NCBI GenBank assembly: GCA_963972525.1
Contig: CAXAUZ010000014.1
Location: 1 to 64,000 of the forward strand
Direction of reading: 5' to 3'
Source: Salinilacustrithrix sp003476595
GTDB lineage: Bacteria; Actinomycetota; Acidimicrobiia; Acidimicrobiales; Salinilacustritrichaceae
DNA length: 64,000 nt
The first letter of the stretch is position 1; each line of letters begins with the position of its first letter. The notes beneath the pieces are model-generated. The model saw nothing but the letters and a program-made list of their open reading frames with translations, had not been told where the DNA came from and did no database searches. Positions 17,601 to 26,493 of this stretch are shown in pieces. The translations under genes were made by a program, and so were the position numbers.

Positions 17601-18416
17601 CTATTCGGTCTCGACCGCCTGGATCTCGCCGACGCGGAGGCTGCGGGAGGAGGTCCGCTCGAGCCCCTCGAGCGCTCCACCGCCTCCGACGTTCGAGGAC
17701 CAGGTGACCTCGAAGCTGACGGTCACGGTCAGGGGATACGCATTGCCCTCCCGCCCGGCCGAGGACTGCCGATAGACGTGCGAGCAGTACGTGTCGTCGT
17801 CGTCGAGGCCTCGCCGCCATTCGACGCCCGGCCCGTCGCAAGTGACGTTGCCGCCGTCGCCGGTGGACCACGATGCCGACACCGGACTTGCGGTCACCGT
17901 GGCCGAGACCCGGCCGGCGCTGGCGGTCGCCGTGTACGTCTTCCACCAAGACCCGTCGATCCAGAGCCAGGTCGTGACCTGGGCGTAGGTCTGCTGATCG
18001 GCGTCCGGGCTGGTCTCGATGCCCGGGTCGACGATGGGGATCGAGGCACGTGCCTGCGCAGCCAGTGCGACCGGATCGACGGCACCTCCTTCGGGGACGA
18101 TGCCCATGCCATTGATCGACTGGACGAAGCCGTCGCAGACCCGCTCGAGCCAGCGGCCGGTCTCGGAGTACAGCTGCGAACCGTCGACATCGAAGACGCC
18201 CATGGCGAAGTCGTCGGCGATGGCGATCCGCCAGGCGCAGTTGTCGTCCTCGGAGGACCCGTTGCTTCCCGGCGTAGTCGCGTCGTCGGTGACCTCGACC
18301 GTCGGTCCGTCGACCGGATCGATGTAGGCGTCACTCTCACCGTCGGCGGCGGCGGGCGCGGCTGTCATCGCCACGAGTGCTGCGGTGATGATCAGGAGTC
18401 GGACGACAACGCGCAT
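17601..18416 (-). CDS. Secreted Tad-associated protein
   Basis: 271 aa with a clear signal peptide (MRVVVRLLIITAALVAMTAAPAAADG) and a Trp-rich, beta-looking mature part with four Cys that could form disulphides. No known family recognised. A protein at the same place in the right-hand locus (29627-30496) has the same overall design: short secreted leader, Cys-x-W sites and a C-terminal RSxREVQAV-like ending here seen as SLRVGEIQAVETE. It may be a tip adhesin or accessory surface protein. It overlaps the lipoprotein gene by 25 bases; GGAGGGGG precedes the ATG. Confidence 0.72.
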   Translation of the reverse strand: MRVVVRLLIITAALVAMTAAPAAADGESDAYIDPVDGPTVEVTDDATTPGSNGSSEDDNCAWRIAIADDFAMGVFDVDGSQLYSETGRWLERVCDGFVQSINGMGIVPEGGAVDPVALAAQARASIPIVDPGIETSPDADQQTYAQVTTWLWIDGSWWKTYTATASAGRVSATVTASPVSASWSTGDGGNVTCDGPGVEWRRGLDDDDTYCSHVYRQSSAGREGNAYPLTVTVSFEVTWSSNVGGGGALEGLERTSSRSLRVGEIQAVETE

Positions 18417-19048
18417 CCCGCCACCCCCTCCCACTTCTGGAGCTCCTGGGCGGCGGCCAGCCGCCACTGGCCGTCGACGAGGCGCATCGTTGCGGAGATG
18501 TTGCGGGTGACGACGCTGTCGTCGAGCACTTCGTCGGTGGCGACCCGGTAGACGACGTCGTCGTTGGTCGCGCAGTCCTGGATGGTCGCCGTGTCGCCCT
18601 GGACGTCGACGAGGCGGATCCGTCGCTCCTTGACCGGGTCGTCGGCGGCACGGAGCGCGAGGCCAGCGTCCTGTCGCTGCTGGGTCTCGGCGACGACGTT
18701 GACGAGCTGGTCGCCGGTGGCGAGATCACGCAGCGTCGCACTGTCCGGATCGACGGGGTCGGTGTTGGCCTCGAACCGCGCGTCCCAGAACTCGAGATAG
18801 CGAGCGGTGACCAGAGCCGCGACATCATCCGGCTCCGTGGTCGTCAACGAGGTGTCGTCCGGTTCGCTCGTCGAGGTGGTCGAGGAAGAACTCGATGAGG
18901 TCGAGCTCGAAGACGACGACAAGTCCGGGATGGCATCGTCGTCGTCGCCCGAGCAGGAGCCGAGGACCAGGCACAGGGTCGCAAGAGCGAGTGCGGCACG
19001 CCGAGTCGGACTGCTGATCGTCCGGTGGTGTGGTCCGATGTCGACCAC
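18392..19048 (-). CDS. Tad-associated lipoprotein
   Basis: 218 aa. Lipobox LVLGSC followed by SGDDDD and a Ser/Thr linker of about 35 residues, then a globular domain resembling an NTF2-like fold (AALVTARYLEFWDARFEANT at its start, LVDGQWRLAAAQ at its end). GTG at 19048 is preceded by AGGAGAGG. Lipoproteins like this accompany Tad systems as pilotin or anchoring parts; here the role is inferred from position. Counterpart: 28992-29627. Confidence 0.75.
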   Translation of the reverse strand: MVDIGPHHRTISSPTRRAALALATLCLVLGSCSGDDDDAIPDLSSSSSSTSSSSSSTTSTSEPDDTSLTTTEPDDVAALVTARYLEFWDARFEANTDPVDPDSATLRDLATGDQLVNVVAETQQRQDAGLALRAADDPVKERRIRLVDVQGDTATIQDCATNDDVVYRVATDEVLDDSVVTRNISATMRLVDGQWRLAAAQELQKWEGVAGCALSSDS

Positions 19049-19207
19049 CTGCGCTCCTCTCCTGGCACCCGCACGGGCGAGTGCCTCGGTCTGTTCTGAC
19101 CGGAGGGGGCGGTGGAGACGTCGCGACTTTCGTTGCGACACCGTGTCCCACAGGTCAACCCTGTTGTCGATGCCGGTCGCCCCATCTCGGTCGGGCCGAC
19201 CAAACCG

Positions 19208-19227
19208 GAGGGTCGCCGTTGACCCTC
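19208..19227 (-). terminator. Hairpin downstream of the sigma-like gene
   Basis: GAGGGTC and GACCCTC (7-base perfect arms, 6-base loop) lie about 65-85 bases past the stop of the sigma-like gene and before the Tad lipoprotein. No T run follows, so it may be a weak terminator or an attenuator between regulator and pilus genes. Confidence 0.3.
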
Positions 19228-19293
19228 GCCGGAGATCGTAGCGACGCAAATCGGGACGTGCTTCGCAAAGTGTTGATGCCGGTCGAAACGCTC

Positions 19294-19995
19294 TCACGCC
19301 GCCGGGCCGAGCTCCTGCTGGAGCCGGCGCTCGGCCCGCCATCGAACGCACACGACGTTGCCGGTCGTCATGTCGTGGTCGACGGCGACATCCTCGATTG
19401 GATCGTCTCCGACCCGGGTCCGGAGGATCATGTCGTAGGCACGACGCGAGATGAGGCCGGTGTCGGCTGAGGCGAAGAACTCGCGCAGGGCCATGCCGAC
19501 CAGAACGCAGTGTTCGGCAGACGGCACGGTGCGCGAGACATCGGGCTCGGCGACCGACACCTCGGCCCACCCGTTCGGGTTCTGCTCGGCGAGGTAGCGC
19601 TTCCGGGCATCCATCAACACGTTGCCGGCGACGCGGCCACGACGGTTCGGCGGATAGGTGCGGATCCGCTCCCACGCCAGCGACACCATCTCCTCGAACG
19701 CGTCGCCGTCCGAGGAGAACTGCCTCAAGGCCAGGTCGACGATGCCCGGGAGCAGAGCTTGGAGCAGCGTCCGGGCGGCGGTCGTGTCGGCGGGCGCGAG
19801 TCGTGCGAGCGCGGCCAGGACCTCGGTGGAGCGATCCCGGTCTCGTCGGGCGTCGAGGACCGCGCCGAGATCGGACAGGCCCCGCAGCGCCGGCTCGGAC
19901 CGGGCCCAGCGACGGACGCTGCGGGCGCCCTCGCAGGTGTGTTCGAAGTCGACTCGCCACTCGTGGTCGAGCGCTTCGGTGGTTCGCATCATCAT
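19294..19995 (-). CDS. Sigma-70-like regulator upstream of left Tad locus
   Basis: 233 aa. The middle (DAFEEMVSLAWERIRTYPP, about residues 96-114, then VAGNVLMDARKRYL) resembles region 2 of an ECF sigma factor; the end (IEDVAVDHDMTTGNVVCVRWRAERRL, shown by its key residues DVAVDH, TTGNVV, RAERRL) resembles the region 4 helix-turn-helix. A paralogue with the same layout is at 62205-62921. GAGGAG lies six bases before the ATG at 19995; longer starts run into the 12-bp repeat array at 20041. It likely binds or reads promoters in this intergenic region and could drive the Tad genes behind it. Family is deduced by eye, so moderate certainty. Confidence 0.6.
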   Translation of the reverse strand: MMMRTTEALDHEWRVDFEHTCEGARSVRRWARSEPALRGLSDLGAVLDARRDRDRSTEVLAALARLAPADTTAARTLLQALLPGIVDLALRQFSSDGDAFEEMVSLAWERIRTYPPNRRGRVAGNVLMDARKRYLAEQNPNGWAEVSVAEPDVSRTVPSAEHCVLVGMALREFFASADTGLISRRAYDMILRTRVGDDPIEDVAVDHDMTTGNVVCVRWRAERRLQQELGPAA

Positions 19996-20040
19996 GGTGA
20001 ACTCCTCGTGTCGGATGGACACGGGGACCGTGCGATGAGG

Positions 20041-20084
20041 CGTTCCGGTCAACGTTCCCGCCAGCGTTCCGGCGAGCGTCCTTT
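20041..20084. repeat. 12-bp direct repeat array A (four units)
   Basis: Four 8-base cores exactly 12 bases apart: CGTTCCGG at 20041, CGTTCCCG at 20053, CGTTCCGG at 20065 and a decayed CGTCCTTT at 20077. It lies 45-90 bases upstream of the sigma-like gene start at 19995 and reads as iterons or an operator array. Confidence 0.8.
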
Positions 20085-20097
20085 CTCGAGATTTCTT

Positions 20098-20118
20098 GTC
20101 CCGGGCCGGATCCGGGAC
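20098..20118. promoter_or_regulatory. Inverted repeat between arrays A and B
   Basis: GTCCCGG and CCGGGAC, perfect 7-base arms separated by 7 bases. Its half-site matches the fourth unit of array B (CGTCCCGG), so the same protein may bind both. Confidence 0.5.
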
Positions 20119-20188
20119 GATGGCCGTGCTCACGGGACGGTGCCGGGGCGAGATGAGGACAGTTCACGGGGTCGATCATCTGTCCCGC

Positions 20189-20232
20189 CGTTCCGGTGAA
20201 CGTTCCCGTGAGCGTTCCGGTGAACGTCCCGG
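20189..20232. repeat. 12-bp direct repeat array B (four units)
   Basis: Cores at 20189 (CGTTCCGG), 20201 (CGTTCCCG), 20213 (CGTTCCGG) and 20225 (CGTCCCGG), all exactly 12 bases apart. Same consensus and orientation as array A, offset by 148 bases. Located between the divergent sigma-like gene and the mobilisation operon. Confidence 0.85.
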
Positions 20233-20273
20233 AAGCCCGATTTCACGGGATTCCCGGCCCGATAGCGTCCTTT

Positions 20274-20286
20274 ATCCGTCCCGGAT
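20274..20286. promoter_or_regulatory. Short palindrome before the mobilisation operon
   Basis: ATCCG-TCC-CGGAT, a perfect 5-base dyad 45 bases upstream of the gene at 20332, in a locally AT-richer patch (CCTTTATCC). Possible operator of the relaxase operon. Confidence 0.35.
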
Positions 20287-20331
20287 AGGCCCGGGACGCG
20301 AGATGCACCCCAGTTCTCGGCCTAGTGGGAC

Positions 20332-20871
20332 ATGGCACTCCCCGATCGGCTGGAGATCCACCCGGCCGCGTACCCGAACCTCGAGGTGCACCGAGCCGGG
20401 TTCCCGCTCGACCACCCCTACCTCGAGCAGTGCTGGAGCCCGATCCTCGGCCCGAGCTCGGTCCTGTTGCTGCGCCACACCGCCCAGCTCTGGCGAGACT
20501 CGGACCCGGCCGTCGTCGACAGCGCTGATCTCGCACAGCAGATCGGCCTCGGCAAGGGTCGCGGCACCCACAGCCCACTCGGCCACACCCTGAATCGCAT
20601 CGTCCGGTTCCGGTTCGCCCAATGGACGGACCCAGGCGTGCTCGACGTCTACACCGAGGTCCGCCCGCTCAGGGAGCGGGACCTCAGCCGCGTCCCCAAC
20701 TGGAGCGCCGGCCGCCACGACGAGCTCCTCGGCCGCCATCTCGACTCGCTCAGCGCCCCAGCGTCTGCCTCGATGGCGGCGCCCGCGGACCACGCCTCGC
20801 TCATGGCCCAGCGCCTCGACGAGTTCGCCTCTTCGCGTAGCCACTCGATCCAGAGCGGACTCGGCCGATGA
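20332..20871 (+). CDS. Accessory protein upstream of relaxase
   Basis: 179 aa, soluble, no signal or membrane segment. It has aromatic and Pro-rich N-terminal stretches (LEIHPAAYPNLEVHRAGFPL) and central LLRHTAQLWRDSDPAVVDSADLA followed by GLGKGRGTHSPLGHTLNRIVRF (shown in part), a basic segment that could touch DNA. No family recognised. It is the first gene of the relaxase operon and is followed by the candidate oriT, the position where accessory relaxosome proteins are often encoded. Confidence 0.7.
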   Translation: MALPDRLEIHPAAYPNLEVHRAGFPLDHPYLEQCWSPILGPSSVLLLRHTAQLWRDSDPAVVDSADLAQQIGLGKGRGTHSPLGHTLNRIVRFRFAQWTDPGVLDVYTEVRPLRERDLSRVPNWSAGRHDELLGRHLDSLSAPASASMAAPADHASLMAQRLDEFASSRSHSIQSGLGR

Positions 20872-20905
20872 CGCACTCAGTTGGGAAGACCGGCGCTCCG
20901 GATCA

Positions 20906-21012
20906 CACGCTCCGTGCCCGGGACGGCTCGCTGGATGCAGCCCCTTCCTCCGGACACACCCTTGCAGGTTCCCCTGCGGGGAACCTGCCGGCCACGGAGC
21001 GTGCCCGGGACG
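20906..21012. other. Nested inverted repeat, candidate origin of transfer (oriT)
   Basis: An outer perfect 11-base pair, CACGCTCCGTG (20906-20916) and CACGGAGCGTG (20993-21003), encloses an inner perfect 11-base hairpin, GCAGGTTCCCC-TGC-GGGGAACCTGC (20964-20988). Each outer arm is followed by the same nonamer CCCGGGACG (20917 and 21004). The whole lies in the only gap of the operon and ends eight bases before the relaxase start, a classical place for oriT. Confidence 0.65.
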
Positions 21013-21019
21013 AGCGCCG

Positions 21020-24000
21020 ATGAGGTTCACCATCACCCCGCTCGGTTCGACCGGCGGTCGAACCGTCGGCCAGGTGGTCGATGACATCGTCCGCTACCTC
21101 GAACCACGAGCAGCTGCATCCTCGATCGGTTCGCCCGGCGTGCCCGAGGGCGACGGCCCATCGAGCTACTACGCCGACCGCGGCACCGAGCCGGGACGGT
21201 GGATCGGCTACGGCGCCAAGGAGGCCCTCCTCGCCGGGTCGGTCGATCCGGCGGACTTCGCCCGGGTCATGGCCGGCCGCGACCCCCACACCGGTGCCCG
21301 GCTCATCACCGCTCAGGGCTCGGCCGGGCGACGCCCCACGCTCGGGGCCGGCACCACGACCCGCCTCGGCGTGAACGGGCTCCCCCTGTTCGACGCCGAC
21401 GACACCGCCGCCGCTCTCGGGATGACGAAGCAAGAGGCCGGTGCCCTGATCGTCGCGGGCGAGCGTGCTGCATTCGGCGCCCTGCTGACTGCCCTGACCG
21501 GACAGCCCTTGCCGGTCGAGCCGGACGCCGCACGTGCCGCGCCGGTCATCGACGCTGACGGGAACCGGTGGATCACCCAGGCCGAGCTCGACCGGGTCGA
21601 CGAGGCCCGCTCCCGTGGCGTCGCACCCGACACGGTCGCCGCCGCCGGTGCACCCGACGACCAGCTCTCGATCGCACAGGCGACTCGGCTTTCTGGTCTC
21701 ACGTCGCGCTACCTCCGCAGCCTGTGCCGGCGCTACGAGGATCATCGCGCCGAGATCGACACAGCCGTCGCCGAGGGGCGCAAGCCCCGTCGGGCGTACC
21801 TGGTCGGGTACCGCGGCACGAAGAACCAGTGGCTGGTCACCCGCGAGAACCTCGTCGCCTACCTCCACCGCCGCGTCGCGCCCGCTGTACGGGTCGGGTA
21901 CGACCTCACCCTGACCACCGAGAAGAGCCTCGGCGTCCTCGCCCTCCTCGGCGACGACGACACCCGGGCGACGGTGCTCGATGCCATCGAGGCCGGCAAC
22001 GACCGGGGACTCCACCATCTCGAGTACCGGGTGCTGTCCGCCCGGGCCAAGGGCCACCAGGTCGGCACGCGCGGTTGGACGGTCGCGTCGTTCCGGCACC
22101 TCACCAGTCGAGCGCTCGACCCGTTCCCCCACCACCACAACGTCGTGGCCAACACCGTCATCGACGAACACGGCACCCGCCGGGCGATCGACGCCCGCCA
22201 CCTCTACTGGCACGCCCAGGAAGCCTCTGCGCTGGCCACCGCCGAGATGCGCCACCTCCTCACCGAAACGCTCGGTGTCCGGTGGCGGCCGAGCCGGCAT
22301 GGCGGCTGGGAGATCGACGGCATCGACGACGACCTCGTCCGCGAGTTCTCCCAGCGGCGCGGCGAGATCGATGACGCCATCACCGAACTCGAAGAAGCCA
22401 TCGGACGGCGGACCAACCTCGACGAAGTCCAAGCCGTCATCACCTCGACCCGGCCCGACAAGACCCACGTCGACCCCAGCGAGCTCGTCGCCGGCTGGTG
22501 GCGACGAGCCCGATCCCACGGCCTGACACCGGAAGACCTCAACGGCGTCACCGGCCGCGCCGGTGCGGCGCAGCACGTCGAGCGGGCCCGCGTCTTCGAA
22601 CAGCTCGTCGACCCCGAGACCGGGCTCTGCGCCAGCAGTTCGATCTTCACCCGCAGCGACGTCATCGCCGCCCTGGTCGACCTCCCCGTCCCGACCGACG
22701 CCGGAGTCGACCAGCCGCTCCTCCTGCGCGCCGATGACCTCGAACGACTCGCCGACGAGTTCCTCGCCCACGACGAGGTCATCCCGCTCGAACCCGTCGA
22801 CCTCCCCCGGTCCAGCGCCCTCGCCCGCGCCGAGCTGTTCAGCACCCGCGAGATCCTCACCGTCCAACAGCGCATCCTCGACCACTTCGCCCACGGCCAT
22901 CCAGCCCCCTCAGCCTTCGTCCCGGCGAGCATCCTCGCCGCCGCCACGGCAGCCAACCCGCGGCTCACCGACGAGCAGCGCAGCCTCGTCACGTCGTTCT
23001 GTCAGTCCGGTCGCCGGGTCCAGTGCGCCATCGGGCGCGCCGGCACCGGCAAGACCACCACCATGCGCACCGCGGCCACCGCATGGATCGCGGCCGGCCA
23101 CCGGGTCATCGGCACCGCCGTCAAGGGCGAAGCCGCACGTCACCTCGCCGAAGGCGCCGGCATCCCGACCGAGACCGTCGCCTGGTTCCTCGCCCGACGC
23201 GACAGGCCGTCGCTTCCCCTCGACGACCGGACCGTGCTCATCATCGACGAAGCCTCGACCCTGTCGGACCGCGATCTCGACGCACTGCTCACCATCGCCG
23301 CCGAGCGAGGCGCGACCGTACGCCTCGTCGGCGATCCCGCCCAGCACGGCGCCGTCTCCGCCGGCGGCATGTTCCGCCACCTCTGCGAACTTCACGCCGA
23401 CCAGACCCCGGAGCTCACGACTACCCATCGGCTGACCGACCCGACCGAGCGGCGCGCCGTCGACGCCCTACGCCGAGGCGACATCGACAGCGCACTCGAG
23501 CAGCTCGAGACCGCCGGCCGGCTCCACATCGCCGACGACGAGATCGGCCTCTACGTCGGCATGCTCCAACGCTGGTGGACCGCCCACCTTGACGGCGACG
23601 ACCATCCCATGGTCGACCGACGGCACCACACCCGCCGTCAGCTCAACCGCCTCGCCCGCCAGCTCCGCCGAGCCCACGGAGAACTCGGCGGCGCCGAACT
23701 GTCCGCTACCGGCGAGCGCCACTTTGCCGCCGGCGACCGAGTCGTCGCCCGCATGGCCGCCCGCCACCTCCACGTCCCCGACCACCAGGACCGCTACCTG
23801 CGAAACGGTGCCACGGGGACCGTCACCGAGGCTGTCCCTGGACGGGTGCCGGCCGGTGACCGGCTCCGCATCGACTTCGACGGCATCGGCCCCATCGACG
23901 TCCCCCGCCAGTTCTTCGACGAACACGACGGCCCCGGCGGTCGGCGAGACGTCGGCATCGACCACGCATACGCCGTCACCAGCTACGCCGTCCAAGGGGC

Positions 24001-24859
24001 CACCTACGACTCGTCGACCAGCCGCATCGACGAGCACGCCAGCCGGTCCGAGGCCTACGTCGACCTCACCCGCGGCCGCCACGCAAACCACCTGTACCTC
24101 ACCCGCGGCCCCGAGTCCCCCGACGGCGAACACCTCCCCAAGGTGCCTCCGCCACCCGTGGTCGATGCCGTCAGCAACCGACTGCGAGCGTCCGGCCCGG
24201 AGCGCCCGGCAGTTGAGATCGACCCATCCGCTGCTCAGTTCACGGCAGCGACCTCGGAGATCAGTCCAGGACCACGCGTCGAGCCTCGTCGTGCTCGTCG
24301 CATGGCAATCCACCAACCGGACGATGATCTCGTCCACCACTTCTCGCGAGTTCCCAGCGTCCCGTTCCTGGTGCGCCGCCGGGACGACCTGGTCGCCTCT
24401 GTCAGCGCGTTTCGGCACATCTGGCAAGTCGCTCCGACCGGACACGAGTCGTTCGCGTGGGCGCTGGGCGCGATGGCGAGATGCACAGACGTCGCGAACC
24501 GAACCGACCTCGCCGAGCGGATCGTTGGAATGACCCTCTCCGCCGCCGCAGAGGAGCTGCGCCGGCACCAGGGAAGCGAGCTTCCGCCATGGGCGCCCCA
24601 TCATCTCCGGCTCGTGGCCGCGAGAGGGGGACGCCTCGGGGTTGCGGACCTCAGTCATCTCTACGACCGCATCGAGTCCTACCGCCGAGAGCGAGGCGTC
24701 GACCACCTTGACGACGCCGCTCCCGAGGAGGCACTCGTGGCGCTGCTCGGACCGCCGCCGCTCGACCCCGCAGAGCGAGCCGCCTACGTCCTCCTCGCCG
24801 AGGACATCCGCCGAACCGCTCAGACAACGACCCTCGACCAAGCAAGGGGCATCGCATGA
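21020..24859 (+). CDS. MobF (TrwC/TraI-type) relaxase-helicase
   Basis: 1279 aa conjugative relaxase that nicks oriT and unwinds the transferred strand. The N-terminal relaxase has SSYYADRGTEPGRWIGYGA (tyrosine motif, about 47-65) and the metal-binding histidine motif DPFPHHHNVVANTV near 370. Between them is an excisionase-like helix-turn-helix insert (about 218-275: SIAQATRLSGLTSRYLRSLC). The helicase half starts near 650 with Walker A GRAGTGKTTTM, then VLIIDEASTLSD (Walker B) and the C-terminal UvrD-like signature TSYAVQGATYDSS and YVDLTRGRH. About 200 further residues follow. The nested palindrome directly upstream is its likely substrate. Confidence 0.95.
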   Translation: MRFTITPLGSTGGRTVGQVVDDIVRYLEPRAAASSIGSPGVPEGDGPSSYYADRGTEPGRWIGYGAKEALLAGSVDPADFARVMAGRDPHTGARLITAQGSAGRRPTLGAGTTTRLGVNGLPLFDADDTAAALGMTKQEAGALIVAGERAAFGALLTALTGQPLPVEPDAARAAPVIDADGNRWITQAELDRVDEARSRGVAPDTVAAAGAPDDQLSIAQATRLSGLTSRYLRSLCRRYEDHRAEIDTAVAEGRKPRRAYLVGYRGTKNQWLVTRENLVAYLHRRVAPAVRVGYDLTLTTEKSLGVLALLGDDDTRATVLDAIEAGNDRGLHHLEYRVLSARAKGHQVGTRGWTVASFRHLTSRALDPFPHHHNVVANTVIDEHGTRRAIDARHLYWHAQEASALATAEMRHLLTETLGVRWRPSRHGGWEIDGIDDDLVREFSQRRGEIDDAITELEEAIGRRTNLDEVQAVITSTRPDKTHVDPSELVAGWWRRARSHGLTPEDLNGVTGRAGAAQHVERARVFEQLVDPETGLCASSSIFTRSDVIAALVDLPVPTDAGVDQPLLLRADDLERLADEFLAHDEVIPLEPVDLPRSSALARAELFSTREILTVQQRILDHFAHGHPAPSAFVPASILAAATAANPRLTDEQRSLVTSFCQSGRRVQCAIGRAGTGKTTTMRTAATAWIAAGHRVIGTAVKGEAARHLAEGAGIPTETVAWFLARRDRPSLPLDDRTVLIIDEASTLSDRDLDALLTIAAERGATVRLVGDPAQHGAVSAGGMFRHLCELHADQTPELTTTHRLTDPTERRAVDALRRGDIDSALEQLETAGRLHIADDEIGLYVGMLQRWWTAHLDGDDHPMVDRRHHTRRQLNRLARQLRRAHGELGGAELSATGERHFAAGDRVVARMAARHLHVPDHQDRYLRNGATGTVTEAVPGRVPAGDRLRIDFDGIGPIDVPRQFFDEHDGPGGRRDVGIDHAYAVTSYAVQGATYDSSTSRIDEHASRSEAYVDLTRGRHANHLYLTRGPESPDGEHLPKVPPPPVVDAVSNRLRASGPERPAVEIDPSAAQFTAATSEISPGPRVEPRRARRMAIHQPDDDLVHHFSRVPSVPFLVRRRDDLVASVSAFRHIWQVAPTGHESFAWALGAMARCTDVANRTDLAERIVGMTLSAAAEELRRHQGSELPPWAPHHLRLVAARGGRLGVADLSHLYDRIESYRRERGVDHLDDAAPEEALVALLGPPPLDPAERAAYVLLAEDIRRTAQTTTLDQARGIA

Positions 24860-25095
24860 ATCCGGATCTGGCCGAGCCGATCAGCTGGCCCGACATCGAC
24901 CCACCGCCGGGACACCCGGTCGTCCTTGTCACCGTCAAGGAAGCCGGCCGCATGCTCGGGGTCGGGCGAACGACGGCCTACGAGCTCATCGCCAACGGTG
25001 AGCTCGAGGTGGTGCACATCGGTCGTTGCGCCCGCGTTCCGGTCTCGTCGATCCTCGACCTGGTGGAAGCACTCCGGAGCCGAAACGCCCGATAG
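24856..25095 (+). CDS. Excisionase-like helix-turn-helix protein
   Basis: 79 aa MerR/Xis-type DNA-binding protein: VTVKEAGRMLGVGRTTAYEL then GELEVVHIGRCARVPVSSI, the HTH_17 pattern. Its ATG overlaps the relaxase stop (ATGA) and the integrase gene follows, the standard relaxase-xis-int order in actinobacterial integrative elements. It probably directs the integrase towards excision. Confidence 0.88.
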   Translation: MNPDLAEPISWPDIDPPPGHPVVLVTVKEAGRMLGVGRTTAYELIANGELEVVHIGRCARVPVSSILDLVEALRSRNAR

Positions 25096-25260
25096 CCGTA
25101 GCACCTCACGGACCGTTGGGTACGATCGAGTTCCTCCCGCAGCGCAGGTCGGCCATCGGTCGCCGACTGCACACCGGGCTCGGGCGTCCTCGCCCCTCGA
25201 GTCAGCACGACTCGGCGCAAAGCCTGCGTCGCGCGTGCGCCACCTGTGGGAGGCGAGCCG

Positions 25261-26385
25261 GTGATCAAGGCGCGCAAGACCGAGTCGGGGATGCGGTACG
25301 ACGTCCGCATCCGGCGACCCGACGGGACCGTGTACAACCGCACGTTCAAGACCAAGAAGGAGGCCGAGCGCTTCGAGCGCGCTGAGATCGCCGCCCGCGA
25401 CCGCGGGAGCTGGATCGACCCGACACTCGCGTCTCGCCGCCTGGCAGAGGTTGCCGCCGACTGGCTGGAGTCCAACCCCGGAAAGCGAGAGTCGACCTAC
25501 GAGCGCGACGAAATCGCGCTGCGGGTCCACGTCGTCCCATCGATCGGCGACTCCCCGATCGGAGCGATCACCCCCGCCGACATCCAGCAACTCGTGAACA
25601 AGTGGTCGACAACGATGGCACCACGCTCGACGAGACGGAACTACGGGGTGCTGCGTGCCGTACTCGCCATGGCTGTCGAGCGGGACCTGATCGCTAGATC
25701 CCCGTGCCGGGGGATCAAGCTGCCCAAGGTGACGAAGACAAAGCGCCACCTACCGACGACCGACCAGATAGCCGAGCTCGCCGCCGCGATCGGTCCGGAC
25801 TACGGGGCGATGGTCTGGATCGGCGCCATGCTCGGCCTGCGCTGGGGCGAGGTGGCCGGCCTTCGTGTCGGCAGCTTCGACCTTCTCCGCCGGACCATGA
25901 CCGTGTCTGAACAGATCAGCCGCGGCAAGGGCGGACGACGCCTCGTCGCGGAACCGAAGTCCGAGGCCGGACATCGCACCCTGACGATTCCTGAGAGCTT
26001 GGTCGGGCTCCTCGCCACCCACCTCGACCGACGAGACCTCACCGGCGCCGACGACGGCGCTTACGTCTTTGTCTCTCCGAAGGGCCAGCCGCTCTATTAC
26101 ACGAGCTGGCGGCGCCGCGTCTGGCAGCCGGCCTGCGAGTCGGTCGGCCTAGCCGACCTCGGGTTCCATGACCTCCGCCGCCTCAACGCATCGCTGCTCA
26201 TCGCCACCGGCGTCGACGTCCGCACCGCCCAGTCACGACTCGGCCACAGTGACCCACGGCTCACGCTCGACATCTACGCGCAGACGCTCGGTGACAGCGA
26301 CAAGGCCGCGGCGGACTCGATCGGGCAGGTGTTCGAGGCCAAAAAGGATGAGACGGAGACGGGAGGCGACGAGCAAGCCGGATGA
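25261..26385 (+). CDS. Tyrosine integrase
   Basis: 374 aa site-specific recombinase. N-terminal AP2-like arm-binding domain (KARKTESGMRYDVRIRRPDG), SAM-like core-binding domain (about 65-150) and C-terminal catalytic domain with Arg in LGLRWGEVAGL, the His-x-x-Arg box HDLRRLN, LGHSDPRLT and the nucleophile in LDIYAQTL. The GTG at 25261 is preceded by GGGAGG with seven bases of spacing; the earlier GTG at 25246 has none. The tRNA-Pro fragment at 27546-27590 is the likely att core. Confidence 0.94.
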   Translation: MIKARKTESGMRYDVRIRRPDGTVYNRTFKTKKEAERFERAEIAARDRGSWIDPTLASRRLAEVAADWLESNPGKRESTYERDEIALRVHVVPSIGDSPIGAITPADIQQLVNKWSTTMAPRSTRRNYGVLRAVLAMAVERDLIARSPCRGIKLPKVTKTKRHLPTTDQIAELAAAIGPDYGAMVWIGAMLGLRWGEVAGLRVGSFDLLRRTMTVSEQISRGKGGRRLVAEPKSEAGHRTLTIPESLVGLLATHLDRRDLTGADDGAYVFVSPKGQPLYYTSWRRRVWQPACESVGLADLGFHDLRRLNASLLIATGVDVRTAQSRLGHSDPRLTLDIYAQTLGDSDKAAADSIGQVFEAKKDETETGGDEQAG

Positions 26386-26493
26386 ATCCGGTTCGTTCGT
26401 CGCCGACGTCTCCTGCGGCGTGAGCGGTCGGCACAGCTCGAGCGTCTGTAGGCGTCCAGTTCGGATACGGGACCTCGCCGGCGCACTCCAGGT

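Noticed and set aside
20903..22900. Long minus-strand frame opposite the relaxase
   Set aside because: Mirrors high-GC codon bias of the MobF gene; no domain visible, while the plus strand has clear relaxase motifs.
23468..24841. Minus-strand frame opposite the helicase part of the relaxase
   Set aside because: Same reason: antisense shadow of a gene with Walker motifs.
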